From assembly GCF_014196305.1 (NCBI RefSeq), contig NZ_JACIDJ010000009.1, forward strand, positions 55,936 to 119,935: a stretch of 64,000 nucleotides of DNA. Reading direction: 5' to 3'. A program made the translations under genes and the position numbers. Shown here piece by piece: positions 45,347 through 54,717 of the stretch. A model generated the notes under the pieces. The model searched no databases. It saw only the letters and a program-made list of their open reading frames with translations, and was not told the origin of the DNA. This stretch comes from Roseococcus suduntuyensis. Its GTDB lineage: Bacteria > Pseudomonadota > Alphaproteobacteria > Acetobacterales > Acetobacteraceae. Numbering within the stretch: position 1 is the stretch's first letter; each line of letters opens with the position of its first letter.

Positions 45347-46318
45347 ATGACCACTCGCCGCCAACTGGCGGGCGCGGGAATTGGCCTGCTCGCCGCCCCC
45401 GCCGCGCTGCGCGCCCAGCCCGCCTGGCCCACCGAGAAGCCCATCCAGGCCATCGTGCCCTATCCGCCTGGTGGCGGCGTGGACGTGATGACGCGCCTCG
45501 TCCTGCCGGTGGTCGAGAAGCACCTGCCCGGCGCGCGCTTCGTGGTGCAGAACCGCGCGGGCGCGGGCGGGCAGATCGGCTTCGAGGCGAGCTTCAATTC
45601 CGCCCCGGACGGCTACACCATCGGCGCCGTGGCCGTGCCGGCCATCAACACCATCCCGCGCGAGCGCGCGGCGCGCTACCGGCCGATGGACTACACCTTC
45701 CTGGCCAATGTGGTGGACGACCCCAACACGATCTTCGTGCCACCCAACTCCCCCTTCCGCACGCTGGGCGACCTGGTCGAGGCCGCGCGCGCCCGTCCTG
45801 GCCGCATCAACTACGGAACGACTGGCGTGGGCTCGGACGACCACATCCTGATGTTGGCACTCCAGGCCCAGGCGCGGCTGGAACCGCTGGAGCACGTGCC
45901 CTTCGCCGGCGCCGCACCCCTGCTGGCGCAGGTGCTGGGAGGGCATATCGAGGTGGGCGTCGGCAATGTCGCCGAAATCCTGGGCGCGATGCGCGAGGGC
46001 CGGGTGCGGGCGCTGGGCCAGGCGGCGGCCGAGCGCTGGTCGGCCGCGCCCGATCTTCCCACTTTCCGCGAGCAGGGCTTCGACCTGGTGGCAGGTTCCG
46101 CGCGTGGCATCATCGCCCCGCCCGGCCTGCCCGATGCCATCCGGCAACGCCTTGAACAGGGCTTCCGCGCGGCCCTGGCCGACCCGGACTTCCTGCGCGA
46201 CGCGGCCCGCGCCTCGCTGCCGCTGCGCATCGCCGTCGGCGCCGATTACCGCCAGTTGGTGCAGGAAGTGGACAACCGCGTGCAGGAGCTGTGGCAGATC
46301 AGGCCCTGGGGGCAATAG
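45347..46318 (+). CDS. Bug-family periplasmic binding protein
   Basis: 323 aa. It has a signal peptide (MTTRRQLAGAGIGLLAAPAA to LRAQPAWP). IQAIVPYPPGGGVDVMTRLV and VVQNRAGAGGQIGFEA are the Bug ligand-loop motifs, and RINYGTTGVGSDDHI and EHVPFAGAAPLLAQVLGGH are typical of the second domain. GGAGG lies 8 bases before the ATG. Probably co-transcribed with the preceding dehydrogenase. No membrane subunits are nearby. Confidence 0.9.
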   Translation: MTTRRQLAGAGIGLLAAPAALRAQPAWPTEKPIQAIVPYPPGGGVDVMTRLVLPVVEKHLPGARFVVQNRAGAGGQIGFEASFNSAPDGYTIGAVAVPAINTIPRERAARYRPMDYTFLANVVDDPNTIFVPPNSPFRTLGDLVEAARARPGRINYGTTGVGSDDHILMLALQAQARLEPLEHVPFAGAAPLLAQVLGGHIEVGVGNVAEILGAMREGRVRALGQAAAERWSAAPDLPTFREQGFDLVAGSARGIIAPPGLPDAIRQRLEQGFRAALADPDFLRDAARASLPLRIAVGADYRQLVQEVDNRVQELWQIRPWGQ

Positions 46319-46343
46319 GGCGGGAGGCGGTAGGGCGGGACGC

Positions 46344-46384
46344 GTTGAGGCGGAATCACCGAAAACGCTGAAGCCCGTTCTCGA
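46344..46384 (+). repeat. Dispersed intergenic repeat, copy B
   Basis: Second copy of the 41-base element at 17256-17296 (35 of 41 identical, same strand), with looser similarity continuing to about 46408. It lies in the 263-base gap after the Bug gene and about 100 bases before the Fur-like box. Confidence 0.6.
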
Positions 46385-46488
46385 CAAGGGCTGGAGCATG
46401 TTGCGTGAACGCGGCCTGTTCCAGGGCAAGGCTAGGTGGCCGGGGTGGCGTGGCCCCGGTCGCCTTCCTGGCAAGCCGCACGCCCTTA

Positions 46489-46505
46489 TTGCAAATGACT
46501 CGCAA
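46489..46505 (+). promoter_or_regulatory. Fur-like box upstream of the siderophore ABC genes
   Basis: TTGCAAATGACTCGCAA is an imperfect palindrome (TTGC-A-T on each side of a central G). The 13-mer AATGACTCGCAAT is repeated exactly at the second box (50215-50227), and resembles GCAAATGATTCTCATTTGC-type Fur sites. It lies about 80 bases before the binding-protein start. Iron repression by Fur is inferred. Confidence 0.6.
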
Positions 46506-46581
46506 TATCAGTATGGGGCGGGACACCGGCGGGGCCATTCGCGCACCCGTCATCTCCCGATGTCGAAAGGCTGGCCCCGGC

Positions 46582-47502
46582 ATGTCCCCGATCCGCAGAC
46601 ACTTCCTCCTCGGCCTCGTCGCGGCCGCGGCCCTGCCGCGCATCGCCTCCGCGCAGGCCGGCACGCGGACATTGCGCCACGGGCTGGGCGAGACGACCCT
46701 GCCCACGAACCCGCGGCGCGTGGCGGTCTATGACATCGCGGCCCTCGACATCCTCGACGCGCTGGGCGTCGAGCAGATCGTGGGGATCGCGGGCAACACC
46801 TTCCCCGAGCACCTGGCGAAGTATCGTGACCGCCGCCACCCGCGCCTCGGCACGTTGTTCGAGCCGGATTACGAGGCGCTGGCCGCCGCGCGGCCGGACC
46901 TGATCCTGGTCGGCGGGCGCTCCGCCGCGAAATACAACGAGGTCTCGCGCATCGCGCCCACCATCGGCATGCACGCGGGCAATGCCGACTACCTCGACCG
47001 CGTCATCGCGAACACCACCCTGCTGGGCGACGTCTTCGCCCGCGAGGAGCGGGCGGCGGCGCTGGCGGGGCGGCTGCGGCAATCGGTCGCGGCGCTGCGC
47101 GGCGTCACCGCCGGTCGCGGCCGCGGGCTGATCGTGCTGACGACCGGCACGCGGATGAGCGCCTATGGCCCCGGCTCGCGTTTCGGGATGATCCACACCG
47201 ACCTGGGCGTGCCGGCGGCGGTGCCGGATCTCTCGGTCAGCCTGCATGGCCAGTCCATCGGGTCCGAGTTCATCCAGCAGGCCAATCCGGACTGGCTCTT
47301 CGTCGTGGACCGCGATGCGGCGATCGGCCGTGGCGGCGCGGCGCGGCGGGCGCTCGACAACCCGCTGGTGCGGCAGACGGCGGCGTGGCGGGAGGACAGG
47401 GTGCTCTTCCTCGACCCGCTCAACTGGTATCTGGCGCCGGGGGGCATCCAGTCCACCCAGCTCATGGTGGGGGAGGTCGGCCGCGCCTACGGCGTCGGCT
47501 GA
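46582..47502 (+). CDS. Siderophore ABC transporter, periplasmic binding protein (CeuE/FatB/YclQ type)
   Basis: 306 aa. It has a signal peptide (ending PRIASAQA, about residue 26), then VAVYDIAALDILDALGVEQIVG, the opening strand of the FatB/CeuE/YclQ family. SAYGPGSRFGMIHTDLG and SLHGQSIGSEFIQQANPDWLF follow. His222 and Tyr283 (NWYLAPGG) fall at the positions that in Campylobacter CeuE bind iron directly when tetradentate catecholate siderophores are held. That suggests catecholate or linear siderophore ligands. First gene of the operon; permeases start 4 bases later. Confidence 0.9.
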   Translation: MSPIRRHFLLGLVAAAALPRIASAQAGTRTLRHGLGETTLPTNPRRVAVYDIAALDILDALGVEQIVGIAGNTFPEHLAKYRDRRHPRLGTLFEPDYEALAAARPDLILVGGRSAAKYNEVSRIAPTIGMHAGNADYLDRVIANTTLLGDVFAREERAAALAGRLRQSVAALRGVTAGRGRGLIVLTTGTRMSAYGPGSRFGMIHTDLGVPAAVPDLSVSLHGQSIGSEFIQQANPDWLFVVDRDAAIGRGGAARRALDNPLVRQTAAWREDRVLFLDPLNWYLAPGGIQSTQLMVGEVGRAYGVG

Positions 47503-47505
47503 GCG

Positions 47506-48468
47506 GTGCCGCGTTTCGCGCTGGCCCTCGCGCTGACGGCGCTGCTGGCCGTGGCCAGCCTCTTCGTCGGCGTGGGCGAGGTGACGCCCCGCGCGCTGCT
47601 GTGGCCCGCTCCGGGGCAAGATGCGCTCCAGCTCCTGCTGGTCAGCCGCATTCCGCGCACGCTGTCCATCGTGCTGGCGGGTGCCGCGCTGGGCGTGGCG
47701 GGCCTCGTGATGCAGTTGCTGGCGCGCAACCGCTTCGTGGAGCCCTCCACCGCCGGCACCGCCGAGGCGGCGAGCCTCGGCCTGCTGGCGGCCATGGTGC
47801 TGACGCCCGAGATGCCGATCCTGGGCAAGATGCTGCTTGCCTCGGGCTTCGCACTCGCGGGCACGGCGCTGTTCCTCGGGCTGCTGCGCCGCATTCCGCT
47901 GCGCTCCGTGCTGGTGGTCCCGTTGATGGGGCTGATGCTGGGCGCCGTGATCGATTCCGTGACCACCTTCCTCGCCTATCGCTTCGACATGCTGCAATCG
48001 GTGAACGCCTGGACGGCGGGTGATTTCTCGGGCGTGCTGGAGGGGCGGTATGAGCTGCTCTGGGTGGCCCTCCTGCTCACACTCGCCGCCTATGCCGTGG
48101 CGGATCGCCTGACCCTCGCCGGCATGGGCGAGGCCTTCACCACCAATCTCGGCGTGAACCACGCGCGCATCCTGGCACTCGGCCTCGGCATCGTCGCGAT
48201 GGTGACGGCGGCGGTGGTGGTGACGGTGGGGATGATCCCCTTCCTGGGCCTCGTCGTGCCCAACCTGGTCAGCATGTTCATGGGCGATCATGCGCGGCGT
48301 TCCATCCCCTGGATCGCGGTGGCGGGCGCCGCCTTCCTCCTGGCCTGCGACCTGCTGGGCCGCCTGCTGCTGTACCCCTACGAGATCCCGGTCGGCACGG
48401 TGGCCGGCGTGATCGGCGCGGCGCTGTTCCTGCATTTGCTGTTCCGGCGCGATGCGCGGCTGGCCTGA
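47506..48468 (+). CDS. Siderophore ABC transporter permease 1
   Basis: 320 aa FecCD/BtuC-type permease with about nine to ten helices. RIPRTLSIVLAGAALGVAGLVMQLLARNRFVEPSTAGTAEAASLG (in part) is the typical coupling and gating region; VVTVGMIPFLGLVVPNLVSMFMG is the conserved late loop-helix. It belongs to the FatD/YclN branch by its pairing with the second, distinct permease. GTG start at 47506. Overlaps the next gene by 17 bases. Confidence 0.92.
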   Translation: MPRFALALALTALLAVASLFVGVGEVTPRALLWPAPGQDALQLLLVSRIPRTLSIVLAGAALGVAGLVMQLLARNRFVEPSTAGTAEAASLGLLAAMVLTPEMPILGKMLLASGFALAGTALFLGLLRRIPLRSVLVVPLMGLMLGAVIDSVTTFLAYRFDMLQSVNAWTAGDFSGVLEGRYELLWVALLLTLAAYAVADRLTLAGMGEAFTTNLGVNHARILALGLGIVAMVTAAVVVTVGMIPFLGLVVPNLVSMFMGDHARRSIPWIAVAGAAFLLACDLLGRLLLYPYEIPVGTVAGVIGAALFLHLLFRRDARLA

Positions 48469-49426
48469 CGTTCCGCGCGCCTCGCCCCGTGCCGTGCTGC
48501 TGGCCCTGGGCCTGGTGGCGGCGCTGTGCATCGCGCTGTTCATGACGCTGGGCGTGCAGGGCAGCTGGGCCTTCGTGCTGCCCTTCCGCGCCGGCAAGGT
48601 GGCGACGATGCTGCTGGTGGCCTGCGCCATCGCCGTCTCCACCGTGCTGTTCCAGACCGCGACGGGCAACCGCATCCTGACGCCGGCCATCATGGGCTTC
48701 GACTCGCTCTATGTTCTGATCCAGACCTGCCTCGTGTTCTTCATGGGCTCGGCCGCGATGGCCGCCGCGGACCGCCGCCTCACCTTCGCGGGGGAGACGG
48801 CGGCGATGGTCCTGTTCTCCGCCCTGCTGCATTGGGTGCTCTTCTCCACCGCGCGCCGCAGCCTGCACATGCTGGTGCTGGCGGGGGTGGTGCTGGGCGT
48901 GCTGTTCCGCAGCCTCGCCGCCTTCCTGCAGCGCGTGATCGACCCCAACGAGTTCGCCTTCCTGCAGGACCGCTTCTTCGCCAGCTTCAACAATCCGCAT
49001 GGCGGGCTGCTGATGGTCTCCGCGCTGGCCATGCTGGGTGCCGCGCTGCTCGGGCTGCGGGCGATGCGCAGCTGGGACGTGCTGGCGCTGGGGCGCGAGA
49101 CGGCCATCGGCCTCGGCGTCGCGCACCGGCGGGAGGTGACGCGCATCATGGCGATCGTCGCGGTGCTGGTGTCGGTCTCCACCGCGCTGGTCGGGCCCGT
49201 GACCTTCCTCGGGCTGCTGGTGGCGAACCTCGCCTATGCGGTGATGCCCTCCTTCCGGCATGTGCATGTGCTGCCGGCGGCCATCCTGCTGGCCGTCATC
49301 AGCCTGGTGGGCGGGCAGATGCTGCTGGAGCGCGTCTTCGCCTTCGACACGAACCTGCGTGTCATCATCGATTTCCTGGGCGGCCTCACCTTCATCGCCC
49401 TGTTGCTGCGGGGGAGGGTGCGATGA
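48452..49426 (+). CDS. Siderophore ABC transporter permease 2
   Basis: 324 aa FecCD-type permease, FatC/YclO branch. KVATMLLVACAIAVSTVLFQTATGNRILTPAIMG (in part) and VGPVTFLGLLVANLAYAVMP are the conserved regions. It would form a heterodimer channel with the preceding permease. The ATG at 48452 lies inside the previous gene, so translation is coupled. ATGA overlap with the ATPase gene. Confidence 0.92.
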   Translation: MRGWPDVPRASPRAVLLALGLVAALCIALFMTLGVQGSWAFVLPFRAGKVATMLLVACAIAVSTVLFQTATGNRILTPAIMGFDSLYVLIQTCLVFFMGSAAMAAADRRLTFAGETAAMVLFSALLHWVLFSTARRSLHMLVLAGVVLGVLFRSLAAFLQRVIDPNEFAFLQDRFFASFNNPHGGLLMVSALAMLGAALLGLRAMRSWDVLALGRETAIGLGVAHRREVTRIMAIVAVLVSVSTALVGPVTFLGLLVANLAYAVMPSFRHVHVLPAAILLAVISLVGGQMLLERVFAFDTNLRVIIDFLGGLTFIALLLRGRVR

Positions 49427-50181
49427 TCGAGGCGCTGGGTGTCACGTGCCGCTATGGCGCGACGGTGGTGGTGGACGATGTCACCCTGCGCCTGCCGGCG
49501 GGCGGCATCACCTCCATCATCGGTCCCAATGGCGCGGGCAAGTCGAGCCTGCTCTCCGTCATCAGCCGGCTGCTGCCCGCGGCTTCCGGGCGGGTGCTGG
49601 TGGATGGGATGGACGTGGCGGTGACGCCGGGCGACGTGCTGGCGCGCCGCCTCTCCAGCCTGCGGCAGGACAACCACCTCCCCGCGCGGCTGACGGTGCG
49701 CGACCTGGTCGCCTTCGGCCGCTACCCGCATTCGAAGGGAAGGCCGACGGCCGCCGACCGCCCGCATGTGGAACGCGCCATAAGCTATCTCGGGCTGGAG
49801 GCGCAGGCCGATCGCTTCCTGGACGAGCTCTCCGGTGGGCAGCGCCAGCGCGCCTTCATCGCCATGGTGCTGTGCCAGGACACCGACTACGTGCTGCTGG
49901 ACGAGCCGCTGAACAACCTCGACATGCGGCACGCCGTCGCGATCATGCGCCTGCTGCGCCGTGCGGCCACGGAACTCGGCAAGACCATCGTGCTGGTTCT
50001 GCACGACCTCAACTTCGCCTCCTGCCATTCCGACCGGATCGTGGCCATGCGCGAGGGGCGCGTGGTCATGCAGGGCCCGCCCGAGGCCATCATGCGGCCC
50101 GAGGCGCTGCGCGAGATCTTCGACATCGAGGCGAGCGTGCATGAGATCGGCGGCGACCGCATCGCGGTCTTCTACCGTTGA
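49423..50181 (+). CDS. Siderophore ABC transporter ATPase
   Basis: 252 aa ABC ATPase of the FecE/YclP type. Walker A GPNGAGKSS at 34-42, signature ELSGGQRQRAF, Walker B YVLLDEPLNNLDM, and the switch His in VLHDLNF. The start overlaps the permease stop. It completes a binding protein / permease / permease / ATPase set in the same order as fatB-D-C-E-like systems. The gene ends 29 bases before the second Fur-like box. Confidence 0.94.
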   Translation: MIEALGVTCRYGATVVVDDVTLRLPAGGITSIIGPNGAGKSSLLSVISRLLPAASGRVLVDGMDVAVTPGDVLARRLSSLRQDNHLPARLTVRDLVAFGRYPHSKGRPTAADRPHVERAISYLGLEAQADRFLDELSGGQRQRAFIAMVLCQDTDYVLLDEPLNNLDMRHAVAIMRLLRRAATELGKTIVLVLHDLNFASCHSDRIVAMREGRVVMQGPPEAIMRPEALREIFDIEASVHEIGGDRIAVFYR

Positions 50182-50209
50182 GCAAGGTTGACCGGCTGGC
50201 AGGCCTTTA

Positions 50210-50226
50210 TTAAGAATGACTCGCAA
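50210..50226 (+). promoter_or_regulatory. Fur-like box upstream of the TonB-dependent receptor
   Basis: Shares the exact 13-mer AATGACTCGCAAT with the box at 46489-46505 and sits 23 bases before the receptor start codon, so repression by promoter blocking is plausible. An ATG inside the box (50216) is in the receptor frame but is unlikely to be used. Confidence 0.6.
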
Positions 50227-50248
50227 TCGCATTAGAGGGGCCGCTTCC

Positions 50249-52483
50249 ATGCATGAGTCGACACGCGCAACGGGTGGCATGGCCGCCATCGCCAGCTTGA
50301 GCCTGGGCGCGGCCATGGTGAGCGGCTTTGCCCTGGCCCAGTCGCCATCCCCCGCCATGTCCATCCCCGAGGTGGCGATCGAGGCCGGCACGGCCAACGC
50401 CCCCCTGCGCGCGCCCACGGGCAATCCGCGCCAGCCCGGCACGGTGCGCGACGTGCCGCAGACCATCACCGTCGTGCCGCAGCAGGTGCTGCGCGAGCAG
50501 AACGTCACCACGCTGGACCAGGCGCTTCGCAACGTGCCGGGCATCACCTCCACCATCGGCGAGGGCAATGGCGGCGTGAATGGCGACCAGTTCCGCATCC
50601 GCGGCTTCTCGGCCCAGAACGACGTGCTGATGGACGGGCTGCGCGACTTCGGTTCCTACCAGCGCGACGCCTTCACCTATGAGGACGTGCAGGTGCTGAA
50701 GGGGGCGGGGGGCCTTGCCATCGGCACCAGCGCCATCGGTGGCGGCATCAACGTGAACAGCCGCATGCCCAGCCTCACCAACCGCGCCGCCTTCGCGATG
50801 ACGGGCGGCATGGGGCCCTATGGCCGCTTCACCGCCGACGTGAACCGCGCGATCAGCGACACCGCCGCCATGCGCCTCAACCTGATGGGCCAGCACAGCA
50901 GCCTGGTGGGCCGGGACGGGCAGGACACGCGGCGCTGGGGCATCGCGCCTTCCGTCGCCTTCGGCATCGGCACGCCCACCACCTTCTCGCTGGAATACCT
51001 GCACTACGAGGACCGTCGGACGGTGGACAGCGGCATGCCCATCGTCTTCTCCGGGCCGGGGGCCATCGGGCGCCCCGCCTCCGAATACGGCGTGCGGCGC
51101 GGCAACTGGTATGGCATCCAGAACGACCGGGACGATGTGACGGTGGACCGGCTGACCGCCCGCTTCCAGCACCGCTTCGACAACGGCATCACCTTCAACA
51201 ACGACACGCGGCTGATGCGGGTGGACCGCACCACCGCGCTGACCGTGCCGAGCTGCCCGGGCGGCGCCACGGCGGCCGCCTATGCCAACAGCTGCTCGGG
51301 CCAGTTCTTCCGCGGGCTGAACCCGGTGCTGACCTATGGCGGCGGCAGCAACGCGCCCTTCCAGCAGATCAACCGCGCCATCCAGAACGTCACCAGCGTG
51401 ACGGCGCGCTTCAACACCGGCCCGTTCCGCCATGAGCTGGTGGCGGGTGTGGATGTGGCCCATGAGGTGGTGGAGCGCCGCGCCTTCCCCTATGCCTCCA
51501 CCCGCCCGTCGGTGCGGCTGCTCAGCGGCTACACGAACAACGAGCTGACGCTGGATACGGGCCCCGCGAACAACCTGCGCGAGACGGTCTCCACCAATCT
51601 CGGCCTCTTCGTGAATGAGCGGCTGTGGCTGCTGCCCACGCTGTCGGTCTTCGGCGGCTTCCGCTGGACGCATTTCGACCTGGACTATCGCGCGGGCACC
51701 CCGGGGGCGGCGCCCACCACCGCCATCAACATCCGGGAGAACTACCTCGACCCGCGGATGGGCGTGATCTTCGAGCCGACGCCGGCGCAGACCTACTACT
51801 ACTCCTACTCCACCTCCACGACGCCGCCGGGCACCTTCTTCACGACCTTCCCCGCGGCCGTGAACAGCTTCAACGCGGGCTTCCAGCCGGAGCGCAACAC
51901 CACGCACGAGATCGGCGCGCGGTTCGAGCTGTTCAACGGCCGGCTCGGCCTCAGCGCCGCGCTCTTCCAGTCGGAGAAGGGCAATGCGCTGGTGCAGGAC
52001 GCGGCGGACCCCACCTCGCTGATCCAGACCGGCGACCGCCAGCGCGTGCGCGGGGTGGAGCTGGGCGTGGCCGGGCGCATCACGCCCGCCTGGGCCGTCC
52101 ATGCGGCCTACAGCTACATGGACAGCGAGACGACGCGCTCCACCACGCCGGCCAATGTCGGCCGCCGCGTCCAATATGTGCCCACGCACGCGGCCTCGCT
52201 CTGGACCACCTATGACATCGCGCCGGGCGAGCGGTGGAACCTCACCCTCGGCGGCGGCGTCACCTGGCGCGACCAGGTCTTCCTGACGGCCGACAACACG
52301 GCCGAGGTGCCGGCCAATTTCAGCTTCGACGCCATGGTGCAGCACCGCGTGCACGAGAACCTGACGGTGCGCGTGAACGGCTACAACCTCACCGACCGCC
52401 GCAACTACGACGCGCTGTTCGGCAACCGCGCCACGGTCGCGGCGGGGCGCACCGTTCTGGTCACGGTGGCGGCGGAGTTCTGA
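50249..52483 (+). CDS. TonB-dependent siderophore receptor
   Basis: 744 aa outer-membrane receptor. It has a signal peptide to about residue 30 (GFALA-QSP) and a TonB-box-like [10 protein letters not shown]. The plug domain starts [16 protein letters not shown] and includes [19 protein letters not shown], as in Fiu/BfrD-like catecholate receptors. A 22-strand barrel ends in VTVAAEF, with the required terminal Phe. GAGGGG lies 8 bases before the ATG at 50249. It transports ferric siderophore into the periplasm for the adjacent ABC system, using TonB-ExbB-ExbD encoded elsewhere. Confidence 0.94.
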   Translation: MHESTRATGGMAAIASLSLGAAMVSGFALAQSPSPAMSIPEVAIEAGTANAPLRAPTGNPRQPGTVRDVPQTITVVPQQVLREQNVTTLDQALRNVPGITSTIGEGNGGVNGDQFRIRGFSAQNDVLMDGLRDFGSYQRDAFTYEDVQVLKGAGGLAIGTSAIGGGINVNSRMPSLTNRAAFAMTGGMGPYGRFTADVNRAISDTAAMRLNLMGQHSSLVGRDGQDTRRWGIAPSVAFGIGTPTTFSLEYLHYEDRRTVDSGMPIVFSGPGAIGRPASEYGVRRGNWYGIQNDRDDVTVDRLTARFQHRFDNGITFNNDTRLMRVDRTTALTVPSCPGGATAAAYANSCSGQFFRGLNPVLTYGGGSNAPFQQINRAIQNVTSVTARFNTGPFRHELVAGVDVAHEVVERRAFPYASTRPSVRLLSGYTNNELTLDTGPANNLRETVSTNLGLFVNERLWLLPTLSVFGGFRWTHFDLDYRAGTPGAAPTTAINIRENYLDPRMGVIFEPTPAQTYYYSYSTSTTPPGTFFTTFPAAVNSFNAGFQPERNTTHEIGARFELFNGRLGLSAALFQSEKGNALVQDAADPTSLIQTGDRQRVRGVELGVAGRITPAWAVHAAYSYMDSETTRSTTPANVGRRVQYVPTHAASLWTTYDIAPGERWNLTLGGGVTWRDQVFLTADNTAEVPANFSFDAMVQHRVHENLTVRVNGYNLTDRRNYDALFGNRATVAAGRTVLVTVAAEF

Positions 52484-52487
52484 GCGC

Positions 52488-53171
52488 GTGCTGGTCCTGA
52501 TCCCCCAGCTGCTGACGCAGGCCGAGGTCGCGTATTGCCGCGAAAGGCTGGAGGCCGCGCCGTGGATCGACGGCAAGGCCACGGCCGGGCAGCAATCCGC
52601 GAAGGCGAAGTTCAACCTGCAGGTCCCGCAGGATTCGCCGGAATGCCGGGAACTGGGGGAGCTTGTGCTGCGCGCGCTGGGCCGCAACGCGCTGTTCGCC
52701 ACGGCCGCGCTGCCGCTGAAGGTCTTCCCGCCCCTGTTCAACCGCTATGACGAGGGCATGACCTTCCGCGCGCATGTGGACAACGCCATCCGCCCGGTGC
52801 CCGGCACCGGGCAGCGTATCCGCACCGATGTCTCCTCCACCCTCTTCCTCTCGCCGCCCGACAGCTATGACGGCGGCGAACTGGTGATCCATGACACCTA
52901 TGGCCGGCACGAGGTGAAGCCCGAGGCGGGCGACATGGTGGTCTATCCCGCCACCAGCCTGCACAGCGTGAACCCCGTGACCCGTGGCAGCCGCTGGGCC
53001 TCCTTCTTCTGGACCCAGTCCATGGTGAAGGAGGATGCGACGCGCGCGCTGCTCTACGACATGGACATGGGCATCATCGCCCTGCGGCGCGACCTGCCGG
53101 ACGACCATCCGGGCGTGCTGGCGATGACCGCGGCCTATCACAACCTGCTGCGGCATTTCGTCGAGATGTGA
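52488..53171 (+). CDS. piuC: PiuC-type Fe(II)/2-oxoglutarate dioxygenase (PKHD-type hydroxylase)
   Basis: 227 aa. The iron triad is His96 and Asp98 ([11 protein letters not shown]) with His159 ([15 protein letters not shown]); Arg169 would bind 2-oxoglutarate. Families of this type follow TonB receptors in many iron-regulated loci (PiuA-PiuC). Its substrate is not firmly known; a siderophore-related role is suspected. The start is GTG at 52488, 4 bases after the receptor stop, so the two genes form an operon. It ends 6 bases from the end of the convergent monooxygenase gene. Confidence 0.92.
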   Translation: MLVLIPQLLTQAEVAYCRERLEAAPWIDGKATAGQQSAKAKFNLQVPQDSPECRELGELVLRALGRNALFATAALPLKVFPPLFNRYDEGMTFRAHVDNAIRPVPGTGQRIRTDVSSTLFLSPPDSYDGGELVIHDTYGRHEVKPEAGDMVVYPATSLHSVNPVTRGSRWASFFWTQSMVKEDATRALLYDMDMGIIALRRDLPDDHPGVLAMTAAYHNLLRHFVEM

Positions 53172-53177
53172 CGCGTC

Positions 53178-54476
53178 TCACACCGCAGGCCGCGTGAGGC
53201 CCAGGTGCTCGCGCAGCGTCCGTCCTGTGTAGTCCGTGCGGAACAGCCCGCGCGCCTGCAGGATGGGCACCACCTGGTCCACGAAATCGTCGAAGCCGCC
53301 GGGGAAGTAGGGCGGCAGGATGTTGAAGCCGTCCGCGGCATCGGCCTCGAACCATTCCTGCAGGGTGTCGGCCACCTGCACGGGCGTGCCGCACACCACC
53401 CAATGCCCGCGCGCCGCGCCGGTCAGGTTGTGCAGGTCGCGCCAGGTCATCCGCTCGCGCCGGGCCTTGGAGAGCATGGCGCGCGCGAAGCCGTGCGAGG
53501 TGTCGGGCAGGGGCAGATCCGGCACGAGGTCGTCCATGGCGAAGCCCGAGACATCCATGCCCAGCCGGTTCCGCAGCATGGTGGCCGCGTTGTCTCCGGT
53601 GACGAAGCTCTGCAGCGTGTTGAGCTTGTCACGCGCCTCGGCCTCGGTGGCGCCCAGCACGGGCATGACGCCGGGCAGCAATGCCACCTCCCGGCCGTCG
53701 CGGCCGAAATCGGCCATGCGGGATTTCAGCGCGGCCCAGGCGGCACGCGCCTCGCCCAAATCCTGCACCACCGAAAAGACCACATCGGCCGTGCGCGCCG
53801 CCAACGACAGGCCCGGTGGCGAGGAGCCCGCCTGGATGATGACGGGCCGCCCCTGCGGTGAGCGGCTGGCGTTCAGCGGGCCCTTCACCTGGAAGAAGCG
53901 GCCCTTGTGGTCCAGCGTCCGCACCTTGGACGGGTCCACGTAGAGGCCCGTCGCGTGGTCGGCCACCACCGCGTCGTCATCCCAGCAGTCCCAGAGGCCG
54001 CGCACCACGTCCACGAATTCCTCCGCCACCTCGTAGCGGGCGTCGTGGCGCGGGTGCTCGCGGCCGAAATTGGGGCCGGCGCCTGGCTCGCTGCTGGTGA
54101 CCGCATTCCACGCCGCGCGGCCGGAGGTGAGGTGATCCAGCGAGGCGAATTGCCGCGCCAGGTTGTAGGGCTCGTTGTAGGTGGTGCTGGCGGTGCCGCC
54201 GAGGCCCACATGCGTGGTGGTCCCGGCCAGCGCGGCCAGCATGGTCAGCGGCTCGAAGCGCACCAGGAAGGAGGGATGCGCGCCCATCTGCGCCGAAAGC
54301 CCATCGCCCACGAAGAGCAGGTCGAACTTCCCGCGCTCGGCCGTGCGGGCGATCTGCTGCACGACATCGAGGCGCACGAAGCTGTCGGCGGCGCCCGGAT
54401 AGCGCCACCCCGCGATGTGGTTGCCGGTGCCGAGGACGAAGACGCCCAGATGCATCTGCCGGTGTGTGCTGGACAT
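53178..54476 (-). CDS. LLM-class flavin-dependent monooxygenase (NtaA/SnaA/DszA type)
   Basis: 432 aa. The same branch as the protein at 3024-4358, and shares segments such as RQFASLDHLTSGRAAWNAVTSS, FFQVKGPLNASRSPQGRPVIIQAGSS (in part) and DGFNILPPYFPGG near the end. It oxidises small organic compounds with reduced FMN from a partner reductase. Divergent from the peptide-type ABC transporter and hydantoinase genes, whose substrate it may feed or follow. No flavin reductase is in the window. Confidence 0.88.
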   Translation of the reverse strand: MSSTHRQMHLGVFVLGTGNHIAGWRYPGAADSFVRLDVVQQIARTAERGKFDLLFVGDGLSAQMGAHPSFLVRFEPLTMLAALAGTTTHVGLGGTASTTYNEPYNLARQFASLDHLTSGRAAWNAVTSSEPGAGPNFGREHPRHDARYEVAEEFVDVVRGLWDCWDDDAVVADHATGLYVDPSKVRTLDHKGRFFQVKGPLNASRSPQGRPVIIQAGSSPPGLSLAARTADVVFSVVQDLGEARAAWAALKSRMADFGRDGREVALLPGVMPVLGATEAEARDKLNTLQSFVTGDNAATMLRNRLGMDVSGFAMDDLVPDLPLPDTSHGFARAMLSKARRERMTWRDLHNLTGAARGHWVVCGTPVQVADTLQEWFEADAADGFNILPPYFPGGFDDFVDQVVPILQARGLFRTDYTGRTLREHLGLTRPAV

Positions 54477-54717
54477 TCTTTCCCCGCCTGCCTGACGAAG
54501 CGCCGATCATGGCGCCGGCGGGCCGGCACGGCTGCCCCGGTGCATGGCCGCCACGTCAGTTCGCCGCACAGGAAATGCCCAAATGAACATCTGTTGGTGC
54601 GCGTTTCGCCTCGCGTGCGGGCAGATGTCCTGATGGTAAGCATATGCGCAGGGCGTAGGCCGTTGTGCGCGTTTCGGGCATCGCTTCAACTTCCCTCCGG
54701 AAGATGAGGGACGCCCC
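54477..54717. promoter_or_regulatory. Divergent gap between monooxygenase and transporter operon
   Basis: 241 bases that must hold both promoters. A 7-bp inverted repeat (ACATCTG at 54587-54593, CAGATGT at 54622-54628) is the only structure I noticed, with a 28-base loop; it could be an operator half-site pair, but the evidence is slight. GC content drops around 54630-54650. Confidence 0.3.

Noticed and set aside
50216..50248. Upstream start of the siderophore receptor at ATG 50216
   Set aside because: It lies within the Fur-like box and lacks a ribosome-binding site; the ATG at 50249 has GAGGGG at good spacing.
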